Of a stretch of DNA of 13,919 nt, positions 6,353-13,296 are shown one piece after another. The stretch is from Clostridia bacterium (GTDB taxonomy: Bacteria; Bacillota; Clostridia; Oscillospirales; CAG-272). Location: contig JAFQUL010000068.1 of NCBI GenBank assembly GCA_017408535.1, forward strand, positions 1 through 13,919. The letters are read 5' to 3'. The translations under genes and the position numbers were made by a program. Numbering within the stretch: position 1 is the first letter of the stretch; every line of letters starts with the position of its first letter. The notes under the pieces are model-generated. The model was not told the DNA's origin. It saw only the letters and a program-made list of their open reading frames with translations, and made no database searches.

Positions 6353-7036
6353 TTATATCCCGTTAAGATGAGCTGTCTCGTTAATATAGTGGCAGGTTGT
6401 CCGTATACCGCCCTCGTGAAGGGTAAAACGCCCGATAGAGCAGTTGGCCGCACCGAAGGAGGTCGCCTTGTCTATGACCTGATCGGGAAGCCGCAGAAGA
6501 GCGGCGGTAAGAAAACGGCCGATAAAGTCGCCGGATGAGACTATCAGTATTTTTTCCTTTCCCGTAAAGCGGGAGGTGAGATACCGCTCTACCCTGCGTG
6601 CTCTTTCTCTCAGCTCTACCATGTCGTACATCTCATCCACCGAGTAGCTGTACTTGCCGCCGGTGGGAGTTGGGTTGGGGCAGGGCACTATTTCTATGTC
6701 GGGGTAAAGCTGACTGAGTATCTCTGTCGGCATACCGCTGTAGCTGTGAATACCCTTTTCAAAAAGATCGATTAACAGCTCCACTCTCTTGCAGTTCTTC
6801 TGATGACGGAGAATACCGTTCATCGTGGCAACGTGACGGTGCAGAGGACTGCAGAAGGCATAATCAAAGTCAACCTTTGAAAGCCGCTGACCGGTAAGAT
6901 CGGCCTGCTTTTCTCCCCTCTGAGTTATAGAAAAATCCCCATCTTCATATTTAGCTACAAGTGGGGAATACGGATGGTTTTCCGGGTCTTTTACATTCTG
7001 CCGTGACTCCGCATGCCGTACCAAATATACTTCCAT
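6353..7036 (-). CDS. Histidine phosphatase family protein HP9 (subgroup A, RHA intact), first gene of the array
   Basis: 227 residues from the ATG at 7036. An ATG at 7075 in the same frame lies inside the promoter -10 and cannot be in the transcript, whereas GGAGG sits just before 7036. VRHAESRQN gives Arg7-His8, SPLHRH gives Arg67, and DLFEKGIHSY gives the acid. PCPNPTPTGGK and MVELRERARRVERYL match HP1 closely. VSSGDF replaces the VSHGG type motif. It ends NETAHLNGI, shorter than its relatives. Being promoter-proximal, it is probably the most expressed member. The biochemical role is unknown; the family includes phosphomutases and many phosphatases. Confidence 0.85.
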   Translation of the reverse strand: MEVYLVRHAESRQNVKDPENHPYSPLVAKYEDGDFSITQRGEKQADLTGQRLSKVDFDYAFCSPLHRHVATMNGILRHQKNCKRVELLIDLFEKGIHSYSGMPTEILSQLYPDIEIVPCPNPTPTGGKYSYSVDEMYDMVELRERARRVERYLTSRFTGKEKILIVSSGDFIGRFLTAALLRLPDQVIDKATSFGAANCSIGRFTLHEGGIRTTCHYINETAHLNGI

Positions 7037-7075
7037 TGCCTGTCCTCCGCAAAAGAGATGCTCATTTTTAGACAT

Positions 7076-7104
7076 AATATAGCACAGAGGGAAGGAAAAG
7101 TCAA
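7076..7104 (-). promoter_or_regulatory. Promoter of the nine-gene phosphatase operon
   Basis: On the minus strand TTGACT (7099-7104), a 17-bp spacer and TATATT (7076-7081) with an upstream TGC extended -10. The start of transcription would be near 7069, about 33 bases before the HP9 ATG. All downstream intergenic gaps are 51 bp or less with no hairpins seen, so this may drive the entire array. Confidence 0.75.
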
Positions 7105-7122
7105 GTGCGGCGGTATCTCTTA

Positions 7123-7135
7123 ATCTTTTAAAGAT
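7123..7135. promoter_or_regulatory. Small palindrome between the divergent promoters
   Basis: ATCTTT-T-AAAGAT is a perfect 6-bp arm inverted repeat, about midway between the -35 boxes of the leftward phosphatase promoter and the rightward alaS promoter. It could be a regulator site serving either unit, but AT-rich palindromes of this size arise by chance. Confidence 0.25.
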
Positions 7136-7151
7136 GACTTTCTCTAAATTA

Positions 7152-7180
7152 TTGACATATTGCCAACTGTGTGGTAAAAT
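7152..7180 (+). promoter_or_regulatory. Promoter of the alaS operon
   Basis: Perfect TTGACA (7152-7157), a 17-bp spacer and TAAAAT (7175-7180), with TGG upstream giving an extended -10. Transcription would start near 7187, leaving a leader of about 48 bases before the ATG at 7235. That is too short for a T-box, the usual regulator of many Firmicutes synthetase genes. Confidence 0.8.
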
Positions 7181-7234
7181 ATCAGAATGTAAAATTGTTT
7201 CAAGTATATTATAAATATGAAAGGATCATTCGCC

Positions 7235-9865
7235 ATGGAATGGACTTCCCTTAACGATCTGCGTGAGAAATATCTCTCATTCTATGAGTCAAAGGATCAC
7301 CTCAGACATAAGAGCTTTCCCCTTGTGCCCAACGGTGACAAATCCATACTGCTCATAAACGCAGGTATGACCCCCCTTAAAAAATATTTTACCGGTGAGG
7401 AGGAGCCCCCCCGTCACCGCATGACCACCTGCCAGAAGTGTATCCGTACACCCGATATCGACAGAGTCGGTCTTACCGCACGTCACGGCACCTTCTTTGA
7501 GATGCTGGGTAACTTCTCCTTCGGAGACTACTTCAAGAGAGAGGCTATCAACTGGGCGTGGGAATTCATCACCGAGGTCCTCGACCTTCCCCGTGAGCGC
7601 CTCTGGGTATCTGTTTATACAGAGGATGACGAGGCCTATGACATCTGGAACAAGGAGATAGGCGTTCCCGCAGAGAGAATAGTCCGTCTCGGAAAAGAGG
7701 ATAACTTCTGGGAGCACGGCTCCGGTCCCTGCGGTCCCTGCTCTGAGATCCACTTCGACCGCGGTGAGGAGTACGGCTGCGGCTCTCCCGACTGTAAACC
7801 CGGCTGTGACTGCGACCGCTTTATGGAGTTCTGGAATCTGGTATTCACTCAGTTCGATAACGACGGCCACGGCAACTACAGCCGTCTTGCAAAGCCCAAT
7901 ATCGACACCGGTATGGGCCTTGAGCGACTTGCGTGCCTGATGCAGGGTGTCAACAACCTGTTTGAGGTAGACACTGTTCGCAACATTATGAATGCAGTAA
8001 GCGAGAAGGCCGGCAAGAAGTACGGTGAGAATGACCGTGACGACATCGCATTCCGCGTTGTTACCGACCACATTCGCTCCACCTGCTTCCTTATCTCTGA
8101 CGGCGTTGTTCCCTCCAACGAGGGCCGCGGATACGTGCTTCGCCGTCTTATGCGCCGTGCCGCAAGATACGGCCAGCTCCTCGGTATAAAGGGACTGTTC
8201 TTGTCCGATCTTTGCGACGTTGTTGCAAGAGAGAATATCACCGAGTATCCCGAGCTTACCGAAAAGCTCGACTATATCAAGAGAGTCGTACTGATGGAGG
8301 AGGAGCGCTTTGCCGCTACCATCGACGCAGGTCTCGGCATTCTTGATACTCTTATCGCAGATGCGAAAAACGGCGGTAAGGATACCCTCGCAGGCGAGGA
8401 TCTCTTCCGTCTTTACGATACCTTCGGCTTCCCCATCGACCTTACCCGTGAGATCGCCGCTGAGGCAGGTCTCGGCATTGACGAGGAGGGCTTTACCGCT
8501 CTCATGAAGGAGCAGAAGGAAAGAGCAAGAAGTGCACGTGCCAACATCAGCGGCTGGAGCGAGGGCTCCAAGTCTCTGGTTGAGGGACTCAGCGCCACCG
8601 AATTCACCGGCTACTGTGAGGATGCCTCTTCCGCTAAGGTCATTGCCCTTATCGCAGACGGACAGGCAGTAGAGGAGATCGGTGAGGGTGAGGTAACCGT
8701 TATCCTTGACAGAACTCCCTTCTACGGCGAAGGCGGCGGCCAGGTAGGCGACTGCGGTACCATCACCGCTGACGGCGTTGCTCTTAAGGTTCTTGACACC
8801 AAGAAGACTGACGGTGTATATATGCACGTATGTGAGGTAGAGAACGGTACCGTCAAGACCGGTATGACCGTTACTGCCGCTATCTGTACTCAGCGCCGTG
8901 CGGCTATCCGCCGTAACCACTCCGCAGTACACCTTATGCAGGCGGCTCTCCGCCGTGTACTGGGTACACACGTTGAGCAGAAGGGCTCTTACGTAGACGA
9001 TAAGATCCTTCGCTTTGACTTCTCTCACTTTGCCGCTCTTACTCCCGAGGAGCTTGAGACGGTTGAGCTTGAGGTAAACAGAGAGATCCTTCGCGGTGAG
9101 GAGATCGTCACCGTTGAGACAGATATAAACACCGCCCGTGAAATGGGTGCTATGGCTCTCTTCGGAGAGAAGTACGGCAATCTCGTCCGCGTGGTTAAGA
9201 TGGGCGACTACTCCTGTGAGCTTTGCGGCGGTACTCACCTTGACAACACCGCAAAGGCCGGCCTCTTCAAGATAATCTCCGAGGCTTCCGCCGCAGCAGG
9301 TATCCGCCGTATAGAGGCTACCACCGGCTTTGGCGTTCTTGATATGCTTAGGGGCAAGGACGAGCTTATTAAGAATACTGCGGCAGAGCTTAAAGTAGCC
9401 AACACCGCAGATCTTCCCCACAGAGCAGCCGCTCTTACCGAGGAGGCAAAGGCCGCTTCCCGCCGTGCAGATGAGCTCAGTGCCCGTCTGGCAGCAAAGG
9501 AAGCCGGCAACCTTATCGATTCTGCCGTTAGCGTTGGCACAGTAAGACTTATTGCATCTAAGCTCAGCGGTACATCTGCCGATGCGGCAAGAACTCTTGC
9601 TGACGAGCTGAAAGCTAAATACTCCGACATCGTAGTAGTTCTCGCAACCGAGACTGACGGAAAAGCGGGCTTCGTTACCGCTGCAGGTCCCGATGCAGTC
9701 AAGGCAGGCGCTCATGCAGGTAAGCTTGCAGGCGCAGTTGCCGCAGTTACCGGCGGCCGCGGAGGCGGACGTCCCGATAACGCAGCTGCAGGTGCGGCTG
9801 ATCTCTCAAAGCTTGATGCTGCTGTGGCCGCGGCCGCAGAGCTTCTCGGCGGAATGTTAAAATAA
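7235..9865 (+). CDS. alaS: Alanine--tRNA ligase
   Basis: An 876-residue cytosolic class II synthetase that charges tRNA-Ala, of full family length. The start at 7235 has AAAGGAT nine bases upstream; the in-frame ATG at 7217 has no ribosome site. The class II catalytic core includes TTCQKCIRTPD at 64-74 and NIDTGMGLERLAC at 222-234. A Cys-rich insert near 182-193 (CGSPDC..GCDC) probably binds zinc and is common in Clostridia enzymes. The editing domain, which clears Ser and Gly mischarging, has HSAVH (562-566) and CGGTH (664-668). The C-Ala domain has GGRGGGRPD (840-848). Codon use is regular with many CGT/CGC Arg codons, unlike the phosphatase array, fitting high expression. Two membrane-pump genes follow 17 bp downstream. 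Confidence 0.98.
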   Translation: MEWTSLNDLREKYLSFYESKDHLRHKSFPLVPNGDKSILLINAGMTPLKKYFTGEEEPPRHRMTTCQKCIRTPDIDRVGLTARHGTFFEMLGNFSFGDYFKREAINWAWEFITEVLDLPRERLWVSVYTEDDEAYDIWNKEIGVPAERIVRLGKEDNFWEHGSGPCGPCSEIHFDRGEEYGCGSPDCKPGCDCDRFMEFWNLVFTQFDNDGHGNYSRLAKPNIDTGMGLERLACLMQGVNNLFEVDTVRNIMNAVSEKAGKKYGENDRDDIAFRVVTDHIRSTCFLISDGVVPSNEGRGYVLRRLMRRAARYGQLLGIKGLFLSDLCDVVARENITEYPELTEKLDYIKRVVLMEEERFAATIDAGLGILDTLIADAKNGGKDTLAGEDLFRLYDTFGFPIDLTREIAAEAGLGIDEEGFTALMKEQKERARSARANISGWSEGSKSLVEGLSATEFTGYCEDASSAKVIALIADGQAVEEIGEGEVTVILDRTPFYGEGGGQVGDCGTITADGVALKVLDTKKTDGVYMHVCEVENGTVKTGMTVTAAICTQRRAAIRRNHSAVHLMQAALRRVLGTHVEQKGSYVDDKILRFDFSHFAALTPEELETVELEVNREILRGEEIVTVETDINTAREMGAMALFGEKYGNLVRVVKMGDYSCELCGGTHLDNTAKAGLFKIISEASAAAGIRRIEATTGFGVLDMLRGKDELIKNTAAELKVANTADLPHRAAALTEEAKAASRRADELSARLAAKEAGNLIDSAVSVGTVRLIASKLSGTSADAARTLADELKAKYSDIVVVLATETDGKAGFVTAAGPDAVKAGAHAGKLAGAVAAVTGGRGGGRPDNAAAGAADLSKLDAAVAAAAELLGGMLK

Positions 9866-9882
9866 GGTAGAGGAGCAAAGAA

Positions 9883-11094
9883 ATGGGTTTTTTAAATGAT
9901 ATATTAGGCCTGTTTTCCAACGTGATGTTTATTTCCTGGCAGCAGGTCATTATGTGGATCATCGGCGGTGTGCTCATATACCTTGCTATCAAAAAGGATA
10001 TGGAGCCTACCCTTCTTCTTCCCATGGGCTTTGGTGCGATCCTGGTAAACCTTCCTATATCCGGCGCCGTTGACAGATACTATATGAACGGTGTCTGGAT
10101 AAAGGACCTCGCTGAGGGTAAGGCACTCTTTGAGGCAGGCACTGCAGGCGTTACATACGAGCCCGGTGTTATAGACGAGCTCTTTAACATGGGTATAGCA
10201 AATGAGCTGTTCCCCCTTATCCTTTTCATCGGTATCGGCGCAATGATCGACTTCGGTCCTCTGCTCTCCAACCCCAAGCTGATGATCTTCGGTGCGGCGG
10301 CTCAGTTCGGTATCTTCTTTACCCTCAGCCTTGCATCCTTCCTCGGCTTTGACCTCAAGGATGCCGCTTCCATCGCCATCATCGGCGCGGCAGACGGCCC
10401 CACCTCTATTTTCGTTGCAAACTACTTCGGTTCAAACTATATGGGCGCAATAATGGTTGCCGCCTACTCATATATGGCGCTGGTGCCTGTTGTACAGCCT
10501 CCGGTCATCAAGCTTCTTACCACCAAGAAGGAGCGTATGATCCGTATGCCCTACAAGCCCGCCAACGTTACCAAGATGACAAGGATCCTCTTCCCCATCG
10601 TTATTACGGCTATCACCGGAATCTTTTCTCCCAAGAGCGTTGCTCTTATCGGCTTCCTTATGTTCGGTAACCTTATCCGTGAGTGCGGTGTGCTGGATTC
10701 TCTTTCCGAGACCGCACAGAAGGTCCTTGCAAACCTCATCACCATCTTCCTCGGCATTACCATTGCCACCAAGATGCAGGCAGAGATGTTCCTTACCTGG
10801 CAGACCCTTATGATCATCGGTCTCGGTCTCGTTGCATTTATCTTCGATACCGCCGGCGGTGTTATGGTCGCAAAGCTTATCAACCTCTTCCTTCCCAAGA
10901 ACAAGAAGCTTAACCCCATGATCGGTGCGGCAGGTATTTCCGCATTCCCCATGTCTGCACGTGTTGTGCATAAGATGGGTCTTAAGGAGGACAACCAGAA
11001 CTTCCTGCTTATGCACTCTATCGGTGTAAACGTTTCCGGACAGATCGCATCTGTTATCGCAGGCGGTCTTATCCTTACCATGATTGGAGGCTGA
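9883..11094 (+). CDS. oadB: Sodium-translocating decarboxylase beta subunit (OadB/GcdB/MmdB family)
   Basis: A 403-residue polytopic membrane protein. The family couples decarboxylation of a biotin-bound carboxyl group (from oxaloacetate, glutaconyl-CoA or methylmalonyl-CoA) to sodium export. GAADGPTSIFVANY at 168-181 holds the conserved Asp171 of the sodium site. GAAGISAFPMSARV (348-361) and GVNVSGQIAS (381-390) match the conserved C-terminal helices. The N-terminus has a re-entrant-like hydrophobic start and IKKDMEPTLLLPMGFG, typical of the family. GAGGAG lies before the ATG, 17 bp after alaS. The specific substrate cannot be told from this subunit, so the symbol is a family label. The alpha carboxyltransferase and biotin carrier are not in the window. 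Confidence 0.93.
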   Translation: MGFLNDILGLFSNVMFISWQQVIMWIIGGVLIYLAIKKDMEPTLLLPMGFGAILVNLPISGAVDRYYMNGVWIKDLAEGKALFEAGTAGVTYEPGVIDELFNMGIANELFPLILFIGIGAMIDFGPLLSNPKLMIFGAAAQFGIFFTLSLASFLGFDLKDAASIAIIGAADGPTSIFVANYFGSNYMGAIMVAAYSYMALVPVVQPPVIKLLTTKKERMIRMPYKPANVTKMTRILFPIVITAITGIFSPKSVALIGFLMFGNLIRECGVLDSLSETAQKVLANLITIFLGITIATKMQAEMFLTWQTLMIIGLGLVAFIFDTAGGVMVAKLINLFLPKNKKLNPMIGAAGISAFPMSARVVHKMGLKEDNQNFLLMHSIGVNVSGQIASVIAGGLILTMIGG

Positions 11095-11100
11095 TGATCG

Positions 11101-11265
11101 ATGTTTGATGTAAATGTACTTCTCTCAACTCTTCCCTACATGGCTAAGGGAATGATAGGCATTTTCGTGGTTACCGCTCTCATAGTTCTCAGCGTGGTTA
11201 TCCTCAACAAGGTAACCTCTCTCGGCGGTAGCAAGAACGACCAGGGCAATAACAACAATAACTGA
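11101..11265 (+). CDS. Small membrane protein, decarboxylase gamma-subunit-like (OadG-like)
   Basis: Encodes 54 residues. One transmembrane helix at about 18-37 (GMIGIFVVTALIVLSVVIL) is followed by a polar, Asn-rich tail ending in a run of Asn. GGAGG at 11086-11090 overlaps the end of the upstream gene, and only 6 bp separate the two genes. Size, single N-terminal helix and place right after a beta subunit fit the gamma/anchor subunit that holds the alpha subunit at the membrane. Such subunits are poorly conserved, so the call rests mainly on context. It lacks the His/Zn-binding tail of some enterobacterial gamma subunits. Confidence 0.7.
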   Translation: MFDVNVLLSTLPYMAKGMIGIFVVTALIVLSVVILNKVTSLGGSKNDQGNNNNN

Positions 11266-11283
11266 ATCTATCCCATAAAACAG

Positions 11284-11315
11284 ATATCCGCAGTACTCAA
11301 AGGTACTGCGGATAT
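11284..11315 (+). terminator. Intrinsic terminator of the alaS operon
   Basis: A perfect 13-bp stem (11284-11296 with 11303-11315) with a six-base loop, TCAAAG, is followed at once by a long T-rich run to 11330. It lies 18 bp after the gamma-like gene and closes the alaS-oadB operon. Confidence 0.92.
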
Positions 11316-11392
11316 TTTTTTTATTTTTTTCGGGGGGGTTGTGTGACTAAGAGGGAAAAAATCCGTTACAGTATAACAGTAAGGATAGTTAC

Positions 11393-11425
11393 GGCGGTGC
11401 CGCCCTACGGGAAGGGCGGTGCCGC
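11393..11425. repeat. GC-rich direct repeat and hairpin before the phage-like gene
   Basis: GGCGGTGCCGC occurs at 11393-11403 and again at 11415-11425, 22 bp apart. CCGCCC (11400-11405) and GGGCGG (11414-11419) can also form a stem with an 8-base loop. It is far more GC-rich than its surroundings and lies about 24 bases before the ATG at 11449. It could be a dispersed REP-like repeat or a leader structure. The region 11331-11392 upstream shows only a weak TATAAC (11372-11377) without a clear -35. Confidence 0.5.
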
Positions 11426-11448
11426 AAAAAATGAAACGGAGGAAAAAA

Positions 11449-13281
11449 ATGAATTATTCAGACTACAGATTTTCTCTTGATATAAACGAGAGCGTATCTG
11501 CCGTCTGTCCCAGAGTAAAAAAAGGTGATACGGTCAGACGGCTTATCATAACGCTTACTCAGAACGGACGCCCCTACCTTCCGGGGGATGGCTGCAGTGC
11601 GGTATTCAAAGGAGAAAAACCTGACGGCACAGTTCTCTTTAATGAATGTACCGTAAATAACGGAAGCCTGACTGTACCCATCACGTCACAGACTATCGCA
11701 GTACCGGGGAAGGTAAAGTGCGAAATATCTCTGTATTCAGAGACAGGGGACCTTCTCACCTCCCCCACCTTCGATATAGCTGTTGACGATACGGTATCAG
11801 ACGATGACGCCATAGAGTCTGCAAACGAGTACACAGCTCTTGCCAAAATGATCGGCGAGGTAGGCAGTATCGATCTGGCGGTAAAGGATGCTCTTGAGCG
11901 GGCTATGGATGAAGAAAATTTTGTCAGCCCCACGGTATCCGTCACACAGACCGCCGACGGGCACACAGTAACGGTTACCGATAAGAACGGTAAACAGCAG
12001 TTCGAAGTAAAGGATGGCGAAAACGGCAGAGACGGAGTCTCCCTTGAGCATTCCTGGAGCGGTACGGTGCTTACGGTAACCTCGGCAAGCGGTACCGACT
12101 CTGCCGACCTGAAGGGAGAAAAGGGAGACAAAGGCGAAAAAGGCGATAAGGGTGACCCAGGCGAGAACGGCAAGGATGGCAAAATCGGGGCAGACGGTAA
12201 AGACGGCAAGGACGGGGTCTCACTCGAGCATTCCTGGAGTGGTACGGTGCTTACAGTAACCTCGGCAAGCGGTACAGACTCCGCCGACCTGAAGGGAGAA
12301 AAAGGAGACAAAGGCGATAAGGGTGACCCGGGTGAGGACGGACAGGACGGTGCATCTGCCTATGATATTGCAAAAGAAGCAGGATTTGCCGGCACAGAGA
12401 AGGAATTTGCCGAAAAGCTGGCTTACCCCGATGTGGGTATTCACATCGGTACATCAGCTCCTGATGATGATAACGCAGTTCTGTGGGTAGACACTGACGA
12501 AACAGCGGTAGGCGGCGAGAGCAGCGGCAGTAACGTATCTACTCCCGACTGGCTGCAGAATGACGAGACGGCCTCAGACTATATAAAAAACAGGCCGTTT
12601 TCCGAAAGTATATTCGAACTTCTTTCGGAAACAGAAGTAACATTTGAGGACGGTATATATGAGCAACCTGAGTATACAGGAGAACTTCTTGTATCAGATG
12701 AAACGTATACGGTAACCTGGAACGGCACAGAGTATACGTGCGTTGCACAAACCATGAGCGGAATGGGCGGAGCGATAGGTAATGTCGGATTAGCAATGGG
12801 CGGCACTGACACAGGCGAGCCCTTCGTTATCGTGACAATGGCTTCGGAAGGAATGTTAGTGATAATGGCATTGGATGGTTTAACCTCTGCCACCGTGAAA
12901 ATAACAGGTAATATTATCAAAAAGATAGAGGAAAAATTTCTGCCTGCTCTACCCGTAGTGGCATATATCCCTATTTATGTTGAGGCGGGGCCTGTTTACT
13001 CTACTACCGTCACCGTGGGAGAGCTTAGTAAAATGATAAACGACGGAAAAATGGTAATAGCAAAAATTTACAACACCAATGTTGACCCCATTAATATACA
13101 TTACTATCCGTTGTGGTATCACGATTTGATAGATTCGACTTCCGCCGGTCACCCCATAGACCTTGTTTCCACCGCTTGGTTTTCCCCCGGAAACGACGAT
13201 AGATACATGCGACTCAGCTGGTCAGATCCCGACTTCACAAATCTGCCTAATGAGGTGTATGCTGTACTTGGAAAAATGTAA
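11449..13281 (+). CDS. Phage baseplate upper protein (BppU-like) / tail fibre with collagen-like repeats
   Basis: 610 residues. The start at 11449 has GGAGG six bases upstream; a GTG at 11419 lies in the GC-rich repeat and has no such site. Residues 1-125 resemble the BppU N-terminal domain that fixes fibres to Siphoviridae baseplates (KKGDTVRRLIITLTQNG, then FKGEKPDGTVLFNE). A short helical linker follows. Then come two identical 35-residue beta/Gly-X-Y modules (195-229, 255-289) and collagen-like GEKGDKG/GKDG runs (223-256, 283-301). ASAYDIAKEAGFAGTEKEF and DWLQNDETASDYIKNRP are linkers often seen in Firmicutes tail proteins. The C-terminal 250 residues are probably the receptor-binding head; I do not recognise them. 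No lysogeny or capsid genes are visible. Confidence 0.8.
   Translation: MNYSDYRFSLDINESVSAVCPRVKKGDTVRRLIITLTQNGRPYLPGDGCSAVFKGEKPDGTVLFNECTVNNGSLTVPITSQTIAVPGKVKCEISLYSETGDLLTSPTFDIAVDDTVSDDDAIESANEYTALAKMIGEVGSIDLAVKDALERAMDEENFVSPTVSVTQTADGHTVTVTDKNGKQQFEVKDGENGRDGVSLEHSWSGTVLTVTSASGTDSADLKGEKGDKGEKGDKGDPGENGKDGKIGADGKDGKDGVSLEHSWSGTVLTVTSASGTDSADLKGEKGDKGDKGDPGEDGQDGASAYDIAKEAGFAGTEKEFAEKLAYPDVGIHIGTSAPDDDNAVLWVDTDETAVGGESSGSNVSTPDWLQNDETASDYIKNRPFSESIFELLSETEVTFEDGIYEQPEYTGELLVSDETYTVTWNGTEYTCVAQTMSGMGGAIGNVGLAMGGTDTGEPFVIVTMASEGMLVIMALDGLTSATVKITGNIIKKIEEKFLPALPVVAYIPIYVEAGPVYSTTVTVGELSKMINDGKMVIAKIYNTNVDPINIHYYPLWYHDLIDSTSAGHPIDLVSTAWFSPGNDDRYMRLSWSDPDFTNLPNEVYAVLGKM
12031..12315 (+). 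repeat. Internal duplication within the fibre gene
   Basis: The 105-bp segments 12031-12135 and 12211-12315 are offset by exactly 180 bp. They differ at eight positions, all third-codon and all synonymous, so both encode the same 35 residues (D-G-V-S-L-E-H at the start, collagen-like at the end). A Gly-X-Y stretch of about 25 residues separates them. Confidence 0.9.
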
Positions 13282-13296
13282 CAAGGAGATAGAAAT

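Noticed and set aside
950..7036. Decaying pseudogene cluster
   Set aside because: All nine frames are open with good ribosome sites; the missing parts are clean in-frame deletions rather than frameshifts or stops.
7037..7075. Longer N-terminus for HP9
   Set aside because: The ATG at 7075 falls at the promoter -10/start region, and GGAGG precedes the inner ATG at 7036.
7181..7234. T-box or other riboswitch before alaS
   Set aside because: The leader is only about 48 bases, with no stem-loop array or terminator.
7289..9715. Very long minus-strand open frame opposite alaS
   Set aside because: It is a shadow of the regular codon use of alaS; the protein is of low-complexity Val/Gly/Leu/Ala type with no recognisable domain, and alaS matches its family fully.
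11574..12311. Minus-strand frame rich in Ser-Pro-Phe repeats
   Set aside because: It is the antisense of the collagen-like Gly-X-Y repeats of the fibre gene, with no ribosome site.
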